DNA of 41,550 nt, taken from the NCBI GenBank assembly GCA_964494475.1, contig CAZBRS010000048.1, positions 1 to 41,550 of the forward strand. The letters run 5' to 3'. This stretch comes from CAZBRS01 sp964494475. GTDB lineage: Bacteria > Myxococcota_A > UBA9042 > CAZBRS01. Positions 24,512 through 32,728 of the stretch are shown in pieces (the first letter of the stretch is position 1; each line of letters begins with the position of its first letter). The translations under genes and the position numbers were made by a program. The notes beneath the pieces were generated by a model. The model worked only from the letters and a program-made list of their open reading frames with translations, ran no database searches and was not told the origin of the DNA.

Positions 24512-27124
24512 TCACGGCACGGTGATCGTGAAGTACCCCGAGGCCTTGCCCCAGTCGAGCAGCTGCGTGCCCTGCTCGGAGTAATAGTAGGCCGTCTCGC
24601 CGGGCTCCATCAGCCAGTCGGCGCCGCTGAGCCCCCCGTCGTCGTCGAGAACGTCGACCGCGAAGCGCGGCACGTCGGGGTGGTCGAGGCCGTAGAAATA
24701 GTAGCGCCCGAGCTCCCAGTGCATGTCGAGGGGGTAGAAGCCCGGATCGATGTCGACGCCGTGCCAGTTGTTCTGCTGCCCGTAGTAGATGTCGAGGGCG
24801 ACGAACTCGCGGCCCGAGCCGTCGTAGAGGTAGAGCGTGTAGTAGGGGTCGACGTAGCCCCCGAACGGATCGGACTCGGCGTCGACCACGAACAGGTCGT
24901 CGACGTCGACGCGCACGGCGTAGGGGTTGTAGACGTACTCGTCCGAGAACCAGCTCCAGCCGTACTGGAAGTGGCTGTAGACGAAGTCGGCGGGATCCCA
25001 GAGCCACTCGCCGTGCGGCCGCGCGTAGGCGTTCACGTCGTCGAAGCGCCAGGGGGCCAGCGAGAGCGCGTCGTAGGTGTTCGACGTCCAGTGGCCGAAC
25101 TCGTCGAAGGGCTCGGTCGCGCCGCCCGTCTCGTAGCGCGCGGGCCACCAGTGGTCCTTGATGGCCCGCACCTCGTACCGCACCTGGTCGTTGTTCGACG
25201 CCGGGACCTCGGCCTTGTTGCCCCAGGTGTAGACCACGCCGTCGCCACCCGGGAAGCCCGAGACCTCCCAGTTCGACACGTTGTTGCCCCAGTAGGCGTC
25301 GCCGTAGACGCCGTGGTCGCCGGAGTGCACGTAGGCGATGGGGTGGTGTCCCGACTCGTCGAAGCGCACGTCGCCGTCGACCGACGCCGAGCCGTCCAGC
25401 TCGCTGGTGAGCGGCAGGTACTGGAAGAAGGTGTCCTCGGTGCGGGTCTCCATGAGCACGAGGTTGCCGTACGTCGAGCCGTCCTGCTCGACCACCAGCA
25501 GCACGCCCTTCACGCTGTTCTCGTACTGCGTGCCCAGGGCGCCGTAGGTGGACCAGCGCCACGGGTGGTACAGGTAGTACCCGAGGTACCAGTGCGTGGG
25601 CGTCTTCACGAACGAATAGTAGACCACCGCCGGCTTGTTCGGGTCGTCCTTGTGACCGCCGTTGTTCAGGATGATCTGGTCGTCGTCGAAGTCGGTGGCG
25701 CAGGGCAGGTCGAGCCAGGGGTGCCCGGAGTCGGTGTCCTGGTAGAAGGTGGGCGCCCACCACTCCCAGACCTTCGCGTAGCGGCAATCGCCGGTGGCGT
25801 GATCGCAGAGCTGCTCTTCGGGGCAGTCGGCGTCGGAGTCGCAGGTCTGCTGCGGGCAGGCCAGATCGCCGCCCGCGCAGTCGTCATCGAGGCCGTTGCC
25901 GCACACCTCGGTCACGCCGGGCCGCACGGCCGCGGTGGTGTCGTCGCAGTCGACGGGCGCCGTGCAGTCGGCCCCCACGCCGTAGCCGTCCTGGTCGGCG
26001 TCGACGCAGTCGGTGGGGCAGGCCAGGTCGCCGCCCGCGCAGTCGTCGTCCTTGCCGTTGCCGCAGATCTCGGCCAGGCCGGGGTGCGCGTCGGGGTCGT
26101 TGTCGTTGCAGTCGACGCCCGCGCACGTGTCGCCCACGCCGTAGCCGTCGCCGTCCTTGTCGGCGCACGTCACGGTGCAGGGCAGGTCGGCGCCCGAGCA
26201 GTCTTCGTCGAGGTTGTTGCCGCACACCTCGGTGCCCCCGGGGTGGACGTCGGCGTTGCCGTCGTCGCAGTCCTTCTGCAGGCAGGTGGCGCCCACGCCG
26301 AACGAGTCGCCGTCGGCGTCGACGCACTCGTCGGGGCAGGGAAGGTCGGCGCCCGAGCAGTCTTCGTCCTTGCCGTTGCCGCACACCTCGTCGGCGAAGG
26401 GGTGGATGGCGTAGTCGTAGTCGTTGCAGTCGGCGCCGGCGCAGTCGGGGCCCTCGCCGTAGGTGTCGAGGTCGTGATCGGTGCACTGCTTGGGGCAGGG
26501 CTCGTCGCCCGCCACGCAGTCGTCGTTCTTGCCGTTGCCGCAGATCTCCTGGGCGCCCGGGTGCACGGTCTTGTCGGCGTCGTCGCAGTCGGAGGCGATG
26601 CAGTCGTCGCCGTTGCCGTAGCCGTCGCCGTCCTGGTCGACGCACTCCTTGGGGCACACGACGTCGCCGCCCACGCAGTCTTCGTCCTTGCCGTTGCCGC
26701 AGATGTCGGTGGCGCCGGGGTGGCGCGAGGCGTCGTTGTCGTCGCAGTCGGCCGTGCCGGTGCAGTCGGGGCCCACGCCGTAGCCGTCCTTGTCCTCGTC
26801 GAGGCACTGGTTGCACGCGGCGTCGGCGCCCGAGCAATCTTCGTCCTTGCCGTTGCCGCAGGTGTCGGTGGCGCCGGGGTGCACGGCGAAGTCGTCGTCG
26901 TTGCAGTCGGGCGAGATGGCCTTGTCGGCGGGGCACTCGGTGCCCTTCCAGTAGCCGTCGCCGTCGCCGTCGACGCAGTCGACCGCGGCGTTGTCGGGCT
27001 CGTTGTCGAAGGTCAGCTGATCGGGTTGATCGAGCGCGTCGCCGTCATCAGAAGCCGCCGAACCGCACGCGACCAGGGCGAGCAGGGACACGAGCGCGAC
27101 GAGTACGTGCCAGGACCGCGTCAT
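24512..27124 (-). CDS. MopE-like Asp/Cys-rich lipoprotein with aromatic C-terminal domain
   Basis: Lipoprotein of 870 residues from the ATG at 27124, with GGAGG upstream. The lipobox is LALVA-Cys20. Seven repeats of about 52-54 residues follow, each with DxDGDGYGxG, DCDDxD, HPGA, ICGNGKDEDC and GGDxxCP. These are the putative metal-binding (MopE-type, probably calcium) repeats common in myxobacterial surface proteins. The C-terminal 410 residues form a Trp/Tyr-rich beta domain (HWYLGYYLYHPWRW, ENSVKGVLLVVEQDG, YVHSGDHGVYGDAYWG). This part recalls Vps62/NPP1-like domains, but only weakly. It shares an operon with the HD-GYP regulator. Confidence 0.8.
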   Translation of the reverse strand: MTRSWHVLVALVSLLALVACGSAASDDGDALDQPDQLTFDNEPDNAAVDCVDGDGDGYWKGTECPADKAISPDCNDDDFAVHPGATDTCGNGKDEDCSGADAACNQCLDEDKDGYGVGPDCTGTADCDDNDASRHPGATDICGNGKDEDCVGGDVVCPKECVDQDGDGYGNGDDCIASDCDDADKTVHPGAQEICGNGKNDDCVAGDEPCPKQCTDHDLDTYGEGPDCAGADCNDYDYAIHPFADEVCGNGKDEDCSGADLPCPDECVDADGDSFGVGATCLQKDCDDGNADVHPGGTEVCGNNLDEDCSGADLPCTVTCADKDGDGYGVGDTCAGVDCNDNDPDAHPGLAEICGNGKDDDCAGGDLACPTDCVDADQDGYGVGADCTAPVDCDDTTAAVRPGVTEVCGNGLDDDCAGGDLACPQQTCDSDADCPEEQLCDHATGDCRYAKVWEWWAPTFYQDTDSGHPWLDLPCATDFDDDQIILNNGGHKDDPNKPAVVYYSFVKTPTHWYLGYYLYHPWRWSTYGALGTQYENSVKGVLLVVEQDGSTYGNLVLMETRTEDTFFQYLPLTSELDGSASVDGDVRFDESGHHPIAYVHSGDHGVYGDAYWGNNVSNWEVSGFPGGDGVVYTWGNKAEVPASNNDQVRYEVRAIKDHWWPARYETGGATEPFDEFGHWTSNTYDALSLAPWRFDDVNAYARPHGEWLWDPADFVYSHFQYGWSWFSDEYVYNPYAVRVDVDDLFVVDAESDPFGGYVDPYYTLYLYDGSGREFVALDIYYGQQNNWHGVDIDPGFYPLDMHWELGRYYFYGLDHPDVPRFAVDVLDDDGGLSGADWLMEPGETAYYYSEQGTQLLDWGKASGYFTITVP
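25848..26980 (-). repeat. Seven tandem MopE-type coding repeats
   Basis: In-frame units of about 155-165 bp. The most constant DNA blocks are GTCGTCGCAGTC and CTTGCCGTTGCCGCAGAT/C, encoding DCDD and CGNGK. The repeat with CGNNLDEDC and the one with HPFADEV are the most diverged. Confidence 0.8.
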
Positions 27125-27161
27125 GAGGGCCTCCGTGGGAATCCTTCGCGTTTCCGGACCG

Positions 27162-27190
27162 ACTCTAGCGGAGCGTGGGGGGGGCGTCAA
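27162..27190 (-). promoter_or_regulatory. Promoter of the MopE-like lipoprotein/HD-GYP operon
   Basis: On the minus strand TTGACG (27185-27190), 17 bp, TAGAGT (27162-27167), with the start codon 37 bp downstream. Both hexamers are good. The -10 context CTCCGCTAGAGTC is shared in part with two other promoters in this window. Confidence 0.55.
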
Positions 27191-27218
27191 TCGGGGTGGG
27201 CAGGTTCGGCCCGGCCAA

Positions 27219-27255
27219 CAACAATCGTTGCGCATATATAAAACTTCTTGTACAA
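27219..27255 (+). promoter_or_regulatory. AT-rich control region of the CARF regulator gene
   Basis: An AT-rich island in otherwise GC-rich DNA. It holds an inverted repeat CAAC-AATC-GTTG (27219-27230), a -10-like TATAAA (27237-27242) and the palindrome TTGTACAA (27248-27255) just before the start codon at 27264. No matching -35 was found, and no sigma-54 site. The palindromes could be operator sites. Confidence 0.4.
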
Positions 27256-27263
27256 CTCGGGCC

Positions 27264-28805
27264 ATGGGGCACATCCTCCTCTCGTGGATTGGCGTCACCG
27301 ACCTCCGGGCCCCGCTGGAGGCCGACGCGGTCGGGTTGGGTCCCGTGGCCCAGGCCCTCGCCCAGACGACCTTCGACGCGGTCGCGCTCCTCTCCGACTT
27401 CCCCCAGGAACGAACGGAACCCTATCTGGCGTGGCTGGCGCAGCGCTTCGCGGGCTCCGTTCGGCTGTACCCGCGACCGCTGTCCAGCCCCGTCGCGTTC
27501 GGAGAGATCTATCGCGCCGTGGTCGACGTGACCGAGGCCGAGAGGGCAAGGGACCGCGCCGCGACCTTCGCCTTCCACCTCAGCCCCGGCACTCCAGCGA
27601 TGGCGGCCATCTGGCTTCTGGTCGCCAAGACCCGCTGCCCGGCCGAGTTGATCGAGTCGTCCAGGGAGCACGGCGTACGTTCCGTGCAGGTTCCCTTCGA
27701 GATCTCGCTCGACTTCCTGCCGGACCTGCTGCGGCGAGCCGACCAGCGAGCGACCGACCTTGCGGCGGCCAGGGCCCCGGAGGCCCCCGAGTTCTCTGCC
27801 ATCGTCCATCGCTCCGACGTCATGGCACGGCTGCTCGAACGCGCGCGAAAGGCGGCCCTGCGGGCGGTACCCGTTCTCATCGAGGGCGAATCGGGGACGG
27901 GCAAGGAGTTGCTGGCACGAGCCATCCACGGGGCCAGCCTGCGGCGAACGGGACCCTTCGTGGCGCTCAACTGCGGCGCCATCCCGGCGGGGCTCGTGGA
28001 GTCCTCCCTGTTCGGCCACGAGCGGGGAGCGTACACGGGCGCCGACAAGGCCCGCGCGGGAGTGTTCGAGGCGGCCCATGGGGGCACGCTCCTCCTGGAC
28101 GAGGTCGGCGAGCTGTCCGGCGACGTCCAGGTCCGGCTGCTGCGCGTCCTGCAAGAACACGAGGTCACGCGTATCGGGGCCACCCGGGCCATCCCGGTCG
28201 ATGTCCGCATCGTCGCGGCCACCCATCGGTCGCTGCTGGCCGAGGTCGCGGCCGGACGCTTTCGCGAGGACCTCTTCTACCGGCTTGCCGTGGCTCTGTT
28301 GCGCGTTCCTCCGCTCCGCGACCGACCCGGGGACGTGGGGTTGCTCCTCGATCGCCTGCTCGCAGAGGCCAACCGCGAGGCCATAGCCGATGGCCAGCCC
28401 GGTGACCGGACGCTGTCCACCGGCGCGCGGGCGATCCTCCTAGGCCACTCCTGGCCCGGGAACGTTCGCGAACTGCTCAACACGTTGCGGCGTCTCGTGA
28501 TGTGGTCCGCCGGACCGGTCATCGAGGCCGACGAGGTCCGCGAAGCCCTGCTGACGTCGCCTGGGCCAGACACGCCAGACCTCCTGGGCCGACCGCTTGG
28601 AGAAGGCTTCCACCTGTCCGAGATCCTTGGTACGGTGGCCCGGCACTACCTGGACCGAGCCATGCAAGAGGCGGGCGGAAACAAGAGCCGCGCCGCGCAG
28701 TTGGTGGGCCTGCCGAGCTACCAGACCCTCACGAACTGGTTGCGGCGCTACGGGGTTGGCACAGGGAATGCAAAGGTTGATGGCTACGAGGAGAGCGAGG
28801 GATGA
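27264..28805 (+). CDS. Sigma-54-dependent activator with N-terminal CARF-like sensor (RtcR-like)
   Basis: A 513-residue regulator. Residues 1-165 resemble the CARF sensor of RtcR: a beta-alpha start (ILLSWIGVTDL), FGEIYRAVVDV, then HLSPGTPAMAAIWLLVAKTR and a Pro-Ala-Glu-Leu-Ile-Glu-Ser stretch, which are the places where CARF domains contact ligand. Residues about 187-420 are a sigma-54 AAA+ domain: Walker A GESGTGKE, the sigma-54 loop GAYTGA (usually GAFTGA), Walker B GGTLLLDE and an Arg-finger region. The C-terminus has a Fis-type helix-turn-helix (NKSRAAQLVGLPSYQTLTNW). The ATG at 27264 has only a weak ribosome binding site. It overlaps hsdR by ATGA and carries a sigma-54 promoter for hsdR inside its 3' end. 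Confidence 0.9.
   Translation: MGHILLSWIGVTDLRAPLEADAVGLGPVAQALAQTTFDAVALLSDFPQERTEPYLAWLAQRFAGSVRLYPRPLSSPVAFGEIYRAVVDVTEAERARDRAATFAFHLSPGTPAMAAIWLLVAKTRCPAELIESSREHGVRSVQVPFEISLDFLPDLLRRADQRATDLAAARAPEAPEFSAIVHRSDVMARLLERARKAALRAVPVLIEGESGTGKELLARAIHGASLRRTGPFVALNCGAIPAGLVESSLFGHERGAYTGADKARAGVFEAAHGGTLLLDEVGELSGDVQVRLLRVLQEHEVTRIGATRAIPVDVRIVAATHRSLLAEVAAGRFREDLFYRLAVALLRVPPLRDRPGDVGLLLDRLLAEANREAIADGQPGDRTLSTGARAILLGHSWPGNVRELLNTLRRLVMWSAGPVIEADEVREALLTSPGPDTPDLLGRPLGEGFHLSEILGTVARHYLDRAMQEAGGNKSRAAQLVGLPSYQTLTNWLRRYGVGTGNAKVDGYEESEG
28757..28772 (+). promoter_or_regulatory. Sigma-54 (-24/-12) promoter for the hsdRMS operon
   Basis: The sequence TTGGCACAGGGAATGCA matches the -24/-12 consensus (YTGGCACG-N4-TTGCW) at all but two positions. 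GG (28758-28759) and GC (28770-28771) are separated by exactly 10 bp. The predicted transcript would begin near 28783, just ahead of the hsdR ribosome binding site GAGGAGAG and start codon at 28802. It lies inside the regulator gene whose product has the AAA+ domain needed to fire it. Confidence 0.75.
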
Positions 28806-31072
28806 CGACGCACACCACCGAGGCCGACGCGCGAATCGAGATCGACGATCTGCTGCGGGTCTGCGGCTGGGACCCGAAGGACAAGTCGCAGGTTCGCACG
28901 GAAGTCTCGGTGACTCCTTTCCTTCCCCCTCCCGACGGGGTCGGGCAGCCCGCGGTGGCCTACGGCGACGAGGCCGAAGTCCCGCCCCCGAGCCGCCGCG
29001 CTGACTACGTGCTGCTCGGACGGAATGGACGTCCCCTCGCGGTCATCGAGGCCAAGAAGCGCGCGCTCGAGCCCTACGTCGCCAAGCAGCAGGCGTTGCC
29101 CTACGCGCGAGCCATCGGCGCGCCGTTCATCTTCCTCACCAACGGAGTGAAGACCTACTTCTGGGATCACGAGAACGACGACGCCCGCGAGGTGGCCGCG
29201 TTGTATTCGCGTCGAGACCTGGAGCGCCTGGTCGAGATGCGGACCAGTCGCATGCCCCTGGCGACCGTGCCGATCCCGGAGTACTACCAGCGCAACAGCG
29301 AGACGCGCGTGGTTCGGCCGTACCAGCGGGAGGCCATGCGGGCGCTCGATCACGCGCTCGAGTTGGGCAAGCGGCGCTTCCTGCTCGAGTTGCCGACCGG
29401 TACGGGAAAAACCGATGTCGTCGCTCTCTACCTGAAACGACTGTTCGAGGCGGGGTGGGCCGAGCGCGTGCTGGTGCTCGTCGACCGCGAGCAATTGGCG
29501 CTGCAGATGGTGGGCGCCCTTCAAGACGTGCTGAGTGCCTACTCCTGCTACTGGTTGCGGCCCGGGGTCGTACGCCAGGAGATGCAGATCACGGTAGCGT
29601 TGCTTCAAACCATGATCGGGCACACGGATGAGTACTCGGCCGGCTACTTCGATGTGGTCATCGCCGACGAGTGCCACCGCTCGATCTACGGCTCCTGGCA
29701 AGGCGCGCTCACGCGTTTCGACGCCGTGCACATCGGATTGACGGCCACGCCGGCCGGGTACATCGAGCGCAACACCTACGACTTCTACCAGTGCAAGCCC
29801 GGACAGCCCGATTTCGCCTATCGCATCCAGAATGCCATCGCCGAAGGATTCCTGGTGCCCTATTCCTTCGCGACGGGAATCACCGAGATCGTGGCCGAGG
29901 GAGCCACGGTCGACGGCGTCGAGTACGATCCGCTCGAGTTCGAACGCACGTGGACCAACGACAAGTCGAACCACCTGATGATGCAGGAGTTCGATACCCT
30001 CGCCTGGCAGAGCTACCGCGAGCTCGCACCGGGCCAGAAGGCGGGGCCTGGCAAGGCCGTGGTCTTCGCCATCACGAAGCACCACGCCGCACGACTGGCT
30101 GTGGCCTTGAACCAGTTGCACCCCGAGCACAAGGGCGCCTACGCCGAGGTGATCACCAGCGACATCGCCGATGCCCAGGGCGCCATCAAGCGCTTCAAGA
30201 ACGAGGCCTTGCCGATGGTGGCCGTCAGCGTGGGCATGCTCGACACGGGCTTCGATTGCCGTGAGGTCCTGCACGTGGTGATGTGCCGGCGGGTGGGCAG
30301 CCCCATCCTCTACCAACAGATGCGCGGCAGGGGGATGCGCACGGCCCCTCACATCCAGAAACGAAGCCTGGTCATTTACGACTTCTTCAGGAACCACCAG
30401 CGCTTCAATGACGACAACGAGAGCGTCTTCACGGGCGGCCGCGGCGGACACGCCCCCGGCGGCGGCGGCGGAGAGGGACCGCTCGCAGGCGTGCCCGACC
30501 TGGGGCTGGCCGACGACTGGCTCGAGCGCGTCAGCTACATCGAGGTGGGCCTGGAGGGCGAGCGCATCGACAAGAAGCAGTACGTGACCGATTGGGAGCG
30601 CACCGTACGTGCCCGCGAGGCCGACGATCCGTTGGTTCGCAAGGTGCGCGACGGCGCCGCCTTGACCGACGAGGAAGAAGAGGCCCTGCGGGCCGAGCTC
30701 AACCATCCGCGCAACTACTTCAACGAGCAGAACCTTCGCCTGGCGTACCGAAACCCGGCCGGCAGCCTGGTCGACTTCCTGCGCGCCGCGCTCGGGCGCC
30801 TGGACCTAAAGAGCCGCGACGAGATCCTCGACGAGGCCTTCCGGGCTTGGCTGGTGACGAAGGCCCTTACCACCGACCAGGCAACGTATCTGTCGATCAT
30901 CAAGAACCGCGGCATCGCGACCGGCCACGTGAAGCTCGACGACCTGTTCAAGCCGCCGCTGTCGATCCTGAACGCGGCCGGGCTCGGCGTCGAGTTGTTC
31001 GGCGAGCAAGGGTTGAAGCAGATCGTCGAGGAGTTGGACGCGAGCGTCTTCAAGACTGCGCGCGCGTCATAG
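28802..31072 (+). CDS. hsdR: Type I restriction enzyme R subunit (compact form)
   Basis: A 756-residue ATP-dependent restriction/translocation subunit, shorter than the usual 1000 or so. The PD-(D/E)xK nuclease is at the N-terminus (SRRADYVLL, then AVIEAKKR, residues about 65-87). Helicase motifs follow: Walker A LPTGTGKT (about 197-204), DECH in IADECHRS, motif III LTATP and motif VI QQMRGRGMRT. A glycine-rich linker (GGHAPGGGGGEG) joins the motor to a helical C-terminal region for HsdM contact. It starts by ATGA overlap with the CARF regulator and precedes hsdM by 9 bp. All catalytic motifs look intact. Confidence 0.95.
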   Translation: MTTHTTEADARIEIDDLLRVCGWDPKDKSQVRTEVSVTPFLPPPDGVGQPAVAYGDEAEVPPPSRRADYVLLGRNGRPLAVIEAKKRALEPYVAKQQALPYARAIGAPFIFLTNGVKTYFWDHENDDAREVAALYSRRDLERLVEMRTSRMPLATVPIPEYYQRNSETRVVRPYQREAMRALDHALELGKRRFLLELPTGTGKTDVVALYLKRLFEAGWAERVLVLVDREQLALQMVGALQDVLSAYSCYWLRPGVVRQEMQITVALLQTMIGHTDEYSAGYFDVVIADECHRSIYGSWQGALTRFDAVHIGLTATPAGYIERNTYDFYQCKPGQPDFAYRIQNAIAEGFLVPYSFATGITEIVAEGATVDGVEYDPLEFERTWTNDKSNHLMMQEFDTLAWQSYRELAPGQKAGPGKAVVFAITKHHAARLAVALNQLHPEHKGAYAEVITSDIADAQGAIKRFKNEALPMVAVSVGMLDTGFDCREVLHVVMCRRVGSPILYQQMRGRGMRTAPHIQKRSLVIYDFFRNHQRFNDDNESVFTGGRGGHAPGGGGGEGPLAGVPDLGLADDWLERVSYIEVGLEGERIDKKQYVTDWERTVRAREADDPLVRKVRDGAALTDEEEEALRAELNHPRNYFNEQNLRLAYRNPAGSLVDFLRAALGRLDLKSRDEILDEAFRAWLVTKALTTDQATYLSIIKNRGIATGHVKLDDLFKPPLSILNAAGLGVELFGEQGLKQIVEELDASVFKTARAS

Positions 31073-31081
31073 GAGGCACGA

Positions 31082-32728
31082 GTGAACCAGGAGATCCGCC
31101 GGAAGCTCGACCACATCACCGACATCCTGTGGGCGGGCGGCGTCACGAACCCGGTCACGTACATCGAACAGATCTCGTACCTGATCTACCTGAAGCTGCT
31201 CGACGAGGCCGAGACGGGCCGTGAGCTGCAAACCCGCCTGGGTGGCGGCTCGGGGCGCTCGCTCTACCCATTGCAGGCCGAACGCTTCCGTTGGTCGAAG
31301 TGGCGATTCATGAGCGGCACCCCGCTACGCGACTTCGTGCGCAACGAGGTCTTTCCGTACATGGCCTCGCTCTACCGCGACGACCCCCGCGTGGCCGATT
31401 ACTTCCGCGACGCCGTGCTGGAGATCACGGACGCCAACGTGCTGAAGCAGGTCATTGACGAGCTCGACAGCCTGGAGTTCCGGCGCCTGGGGCCCGACGT
31501 GAAGGGCGACATCTTCGAATACCTGCTGACGCACCTGGGCCAGTCGGCCCTGAACGGCCAGTTCCGCACGCCGCGCCAGATTCGCGCCTGCATGGTGGCC
31601 ATGGTCGACCCCGACCTCGGCGACACCATCTACGACCCGGCCTGCGGCACGGCGGGCTTCCTGATCGACGCGGTCGACCACCTGCTGGCCAAGTACAGCG
31701 AGACGCCGCTGGAAGTCCCGATCTACGGAGAGGATTGGCTCGACAAGCGGGGGCAAACCCTGGAAGAGGCCCGCCGCCAGTTCCCGGCCCTACAGACCTA
31801 CCGCAAGGGCGCGGGCGAGCGCGTGCCCGACTGGGGCCTGCTCGAAGCCTCGCTGTTCGGCGTCGACGTGTCGCGCCAGATGATCCGCATCGCCATGATG
31901 AACCTGGTGCTGCACGGCGTCGAACGCGCCCCGGTGAAGCGCGCCAACGCGCTGTCGGAGATCGGCGGGCTGACCGACGACGATCTCACGAGGCGCTACA
32001 AGGTGATCCTCTCGAACCCGCCCTTCGCGGGAGTGCTGCCCCGCGAGTCGATTCGCCAGGACCTGCCGAGCACGTCGAAGAAGAGCGAGCTCTTATTCCT
32101 GGGCCTCATGATGCAGTCGCTGGCCCCCGGCGGCCGGTGCGCGGTGGTCGTGCCCGAAGGGCTGCTCTTCGGTTCCACGGGAGGGCACATCGATCTGAGG
32201 GCCAAGCTGTTGAAGGAGTTCGAGCTGCAGGCCGTGGTCTCGCTGCCCGCGGGTGTGTTCAAGCCCTACGCGGGAGTGAAAACGTCGGTGCTCGTGTTCC
32301 GGCGGCCCGTCGCCGCGCCTGATGCGCGGTCGTACGCCACCAAGCACGTGTGGTTCTACGACGTGAAGGCCGACGGCTACGACCCCGACAAGATCCAGGC
32401 CGGCGGCCGGCCCGAGACGCCCGAACGCAACGATCTGCCGGCGCTGTTGGTCGAGTGGGACGTTTATCGGAAGAGCGGGTTCCTGGTTCCTCCGGGCGTC
32501 AAGGTTGGAACGCTACTCGAAGCAGGCACCGAGCCTCCGGTGAGTTGGTGGGCGCCGGTCGAGGAGATCGTCGACAACGACTTCAACTTGGCCGCGGGGC
32601 GGTACCGGCCGGGCGTCGCCGAGAAGACGCCGGAGGAGGATCTTGCCGACTTGATCCGCGAGACGGTTGAGTTGGAGAAGCAGATCCTGTCGAGCCTGGA
32701 GGCGTTGCTCAAGGAGATCGAGGGATGA
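31082..32728 (+). CDS. hsdM: Type I modification methyltransferase (M subunit)
   Basis: A 548-residue N6-adenine DNA methyltransferase. The GTG at 31082 follows AGGAGG at ideal spacing. The N-terminal helical domain (QEIRRKLDHITDILWAGG) is typical. The AdoMet motif I is DPACGTAGFL (about 185-195) and the catalytic motif IV is NPPF (about 312-315). It overlaps hsdS by ATGA. With HsdS it forms the modification enzyme, and with HsdR the restriction complex. Confidence 0.96.
   Translation: MNQEIRRKLDHITDILWAGGVTNPVTYIEQISYLIYLKLLDEAETGRELQTRLGGGSGRSLYPLQAERFRWSKWRFMSGTPLRDFVRNEVFPYMASLYRDDPRVADYFRDAVLEITDANVLKQVIDELDSLEFRRLGPDVKGDIFEYLLTHLGQSALNGQFRTPRQIRACMVAMVDPDLGDTIYDPACGTAGFLIDAVDHLLAKYSETPLEVPIYGEDWLDKRGQTLEEARRQFPALQTYRKGAGERVPDWGLLEASLFGVDVSRQMIRIAMMNLVLHGVERAPVKRANALSEIGGLTDDDLTRRYKVILSNPPFAGVLPRESIRQDLPSTSKKSELLFLGLMMQSLAPGGRCAVVVPEGLLFGSTGGHIDLRAKLLKEFELQAVVSLPAGVFKPYAGVKTSVLVFRRPVAAPDARSYATKHVWFYDVKADGYDPDKIQAGGRPETPERNDLPALLVEWDVYRKSGFLVPPGVKVGTLLEAGTEPPVSWWAPVEEIVDNDFNLAAGRYRPGVAEKTPEEDLADLIRETVELEKQILSSLEALLKEIEG

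Noticed and set aside
24425..27241. 938-codon plus-strand open frame over the MopE-like gene
   Set aside because: Repetitive Val/Ala/Gly product mirroring the repeats on the other strand; no start signal or family.
19322..28805. RNA ligase and RtcR-like regulator as one RNA repair locus
   Set aside because: They are separated by seven kilobases and several unrelated transcription units, and no rtcA or rtcB lies near. Only a loose physiological link can be suggested.
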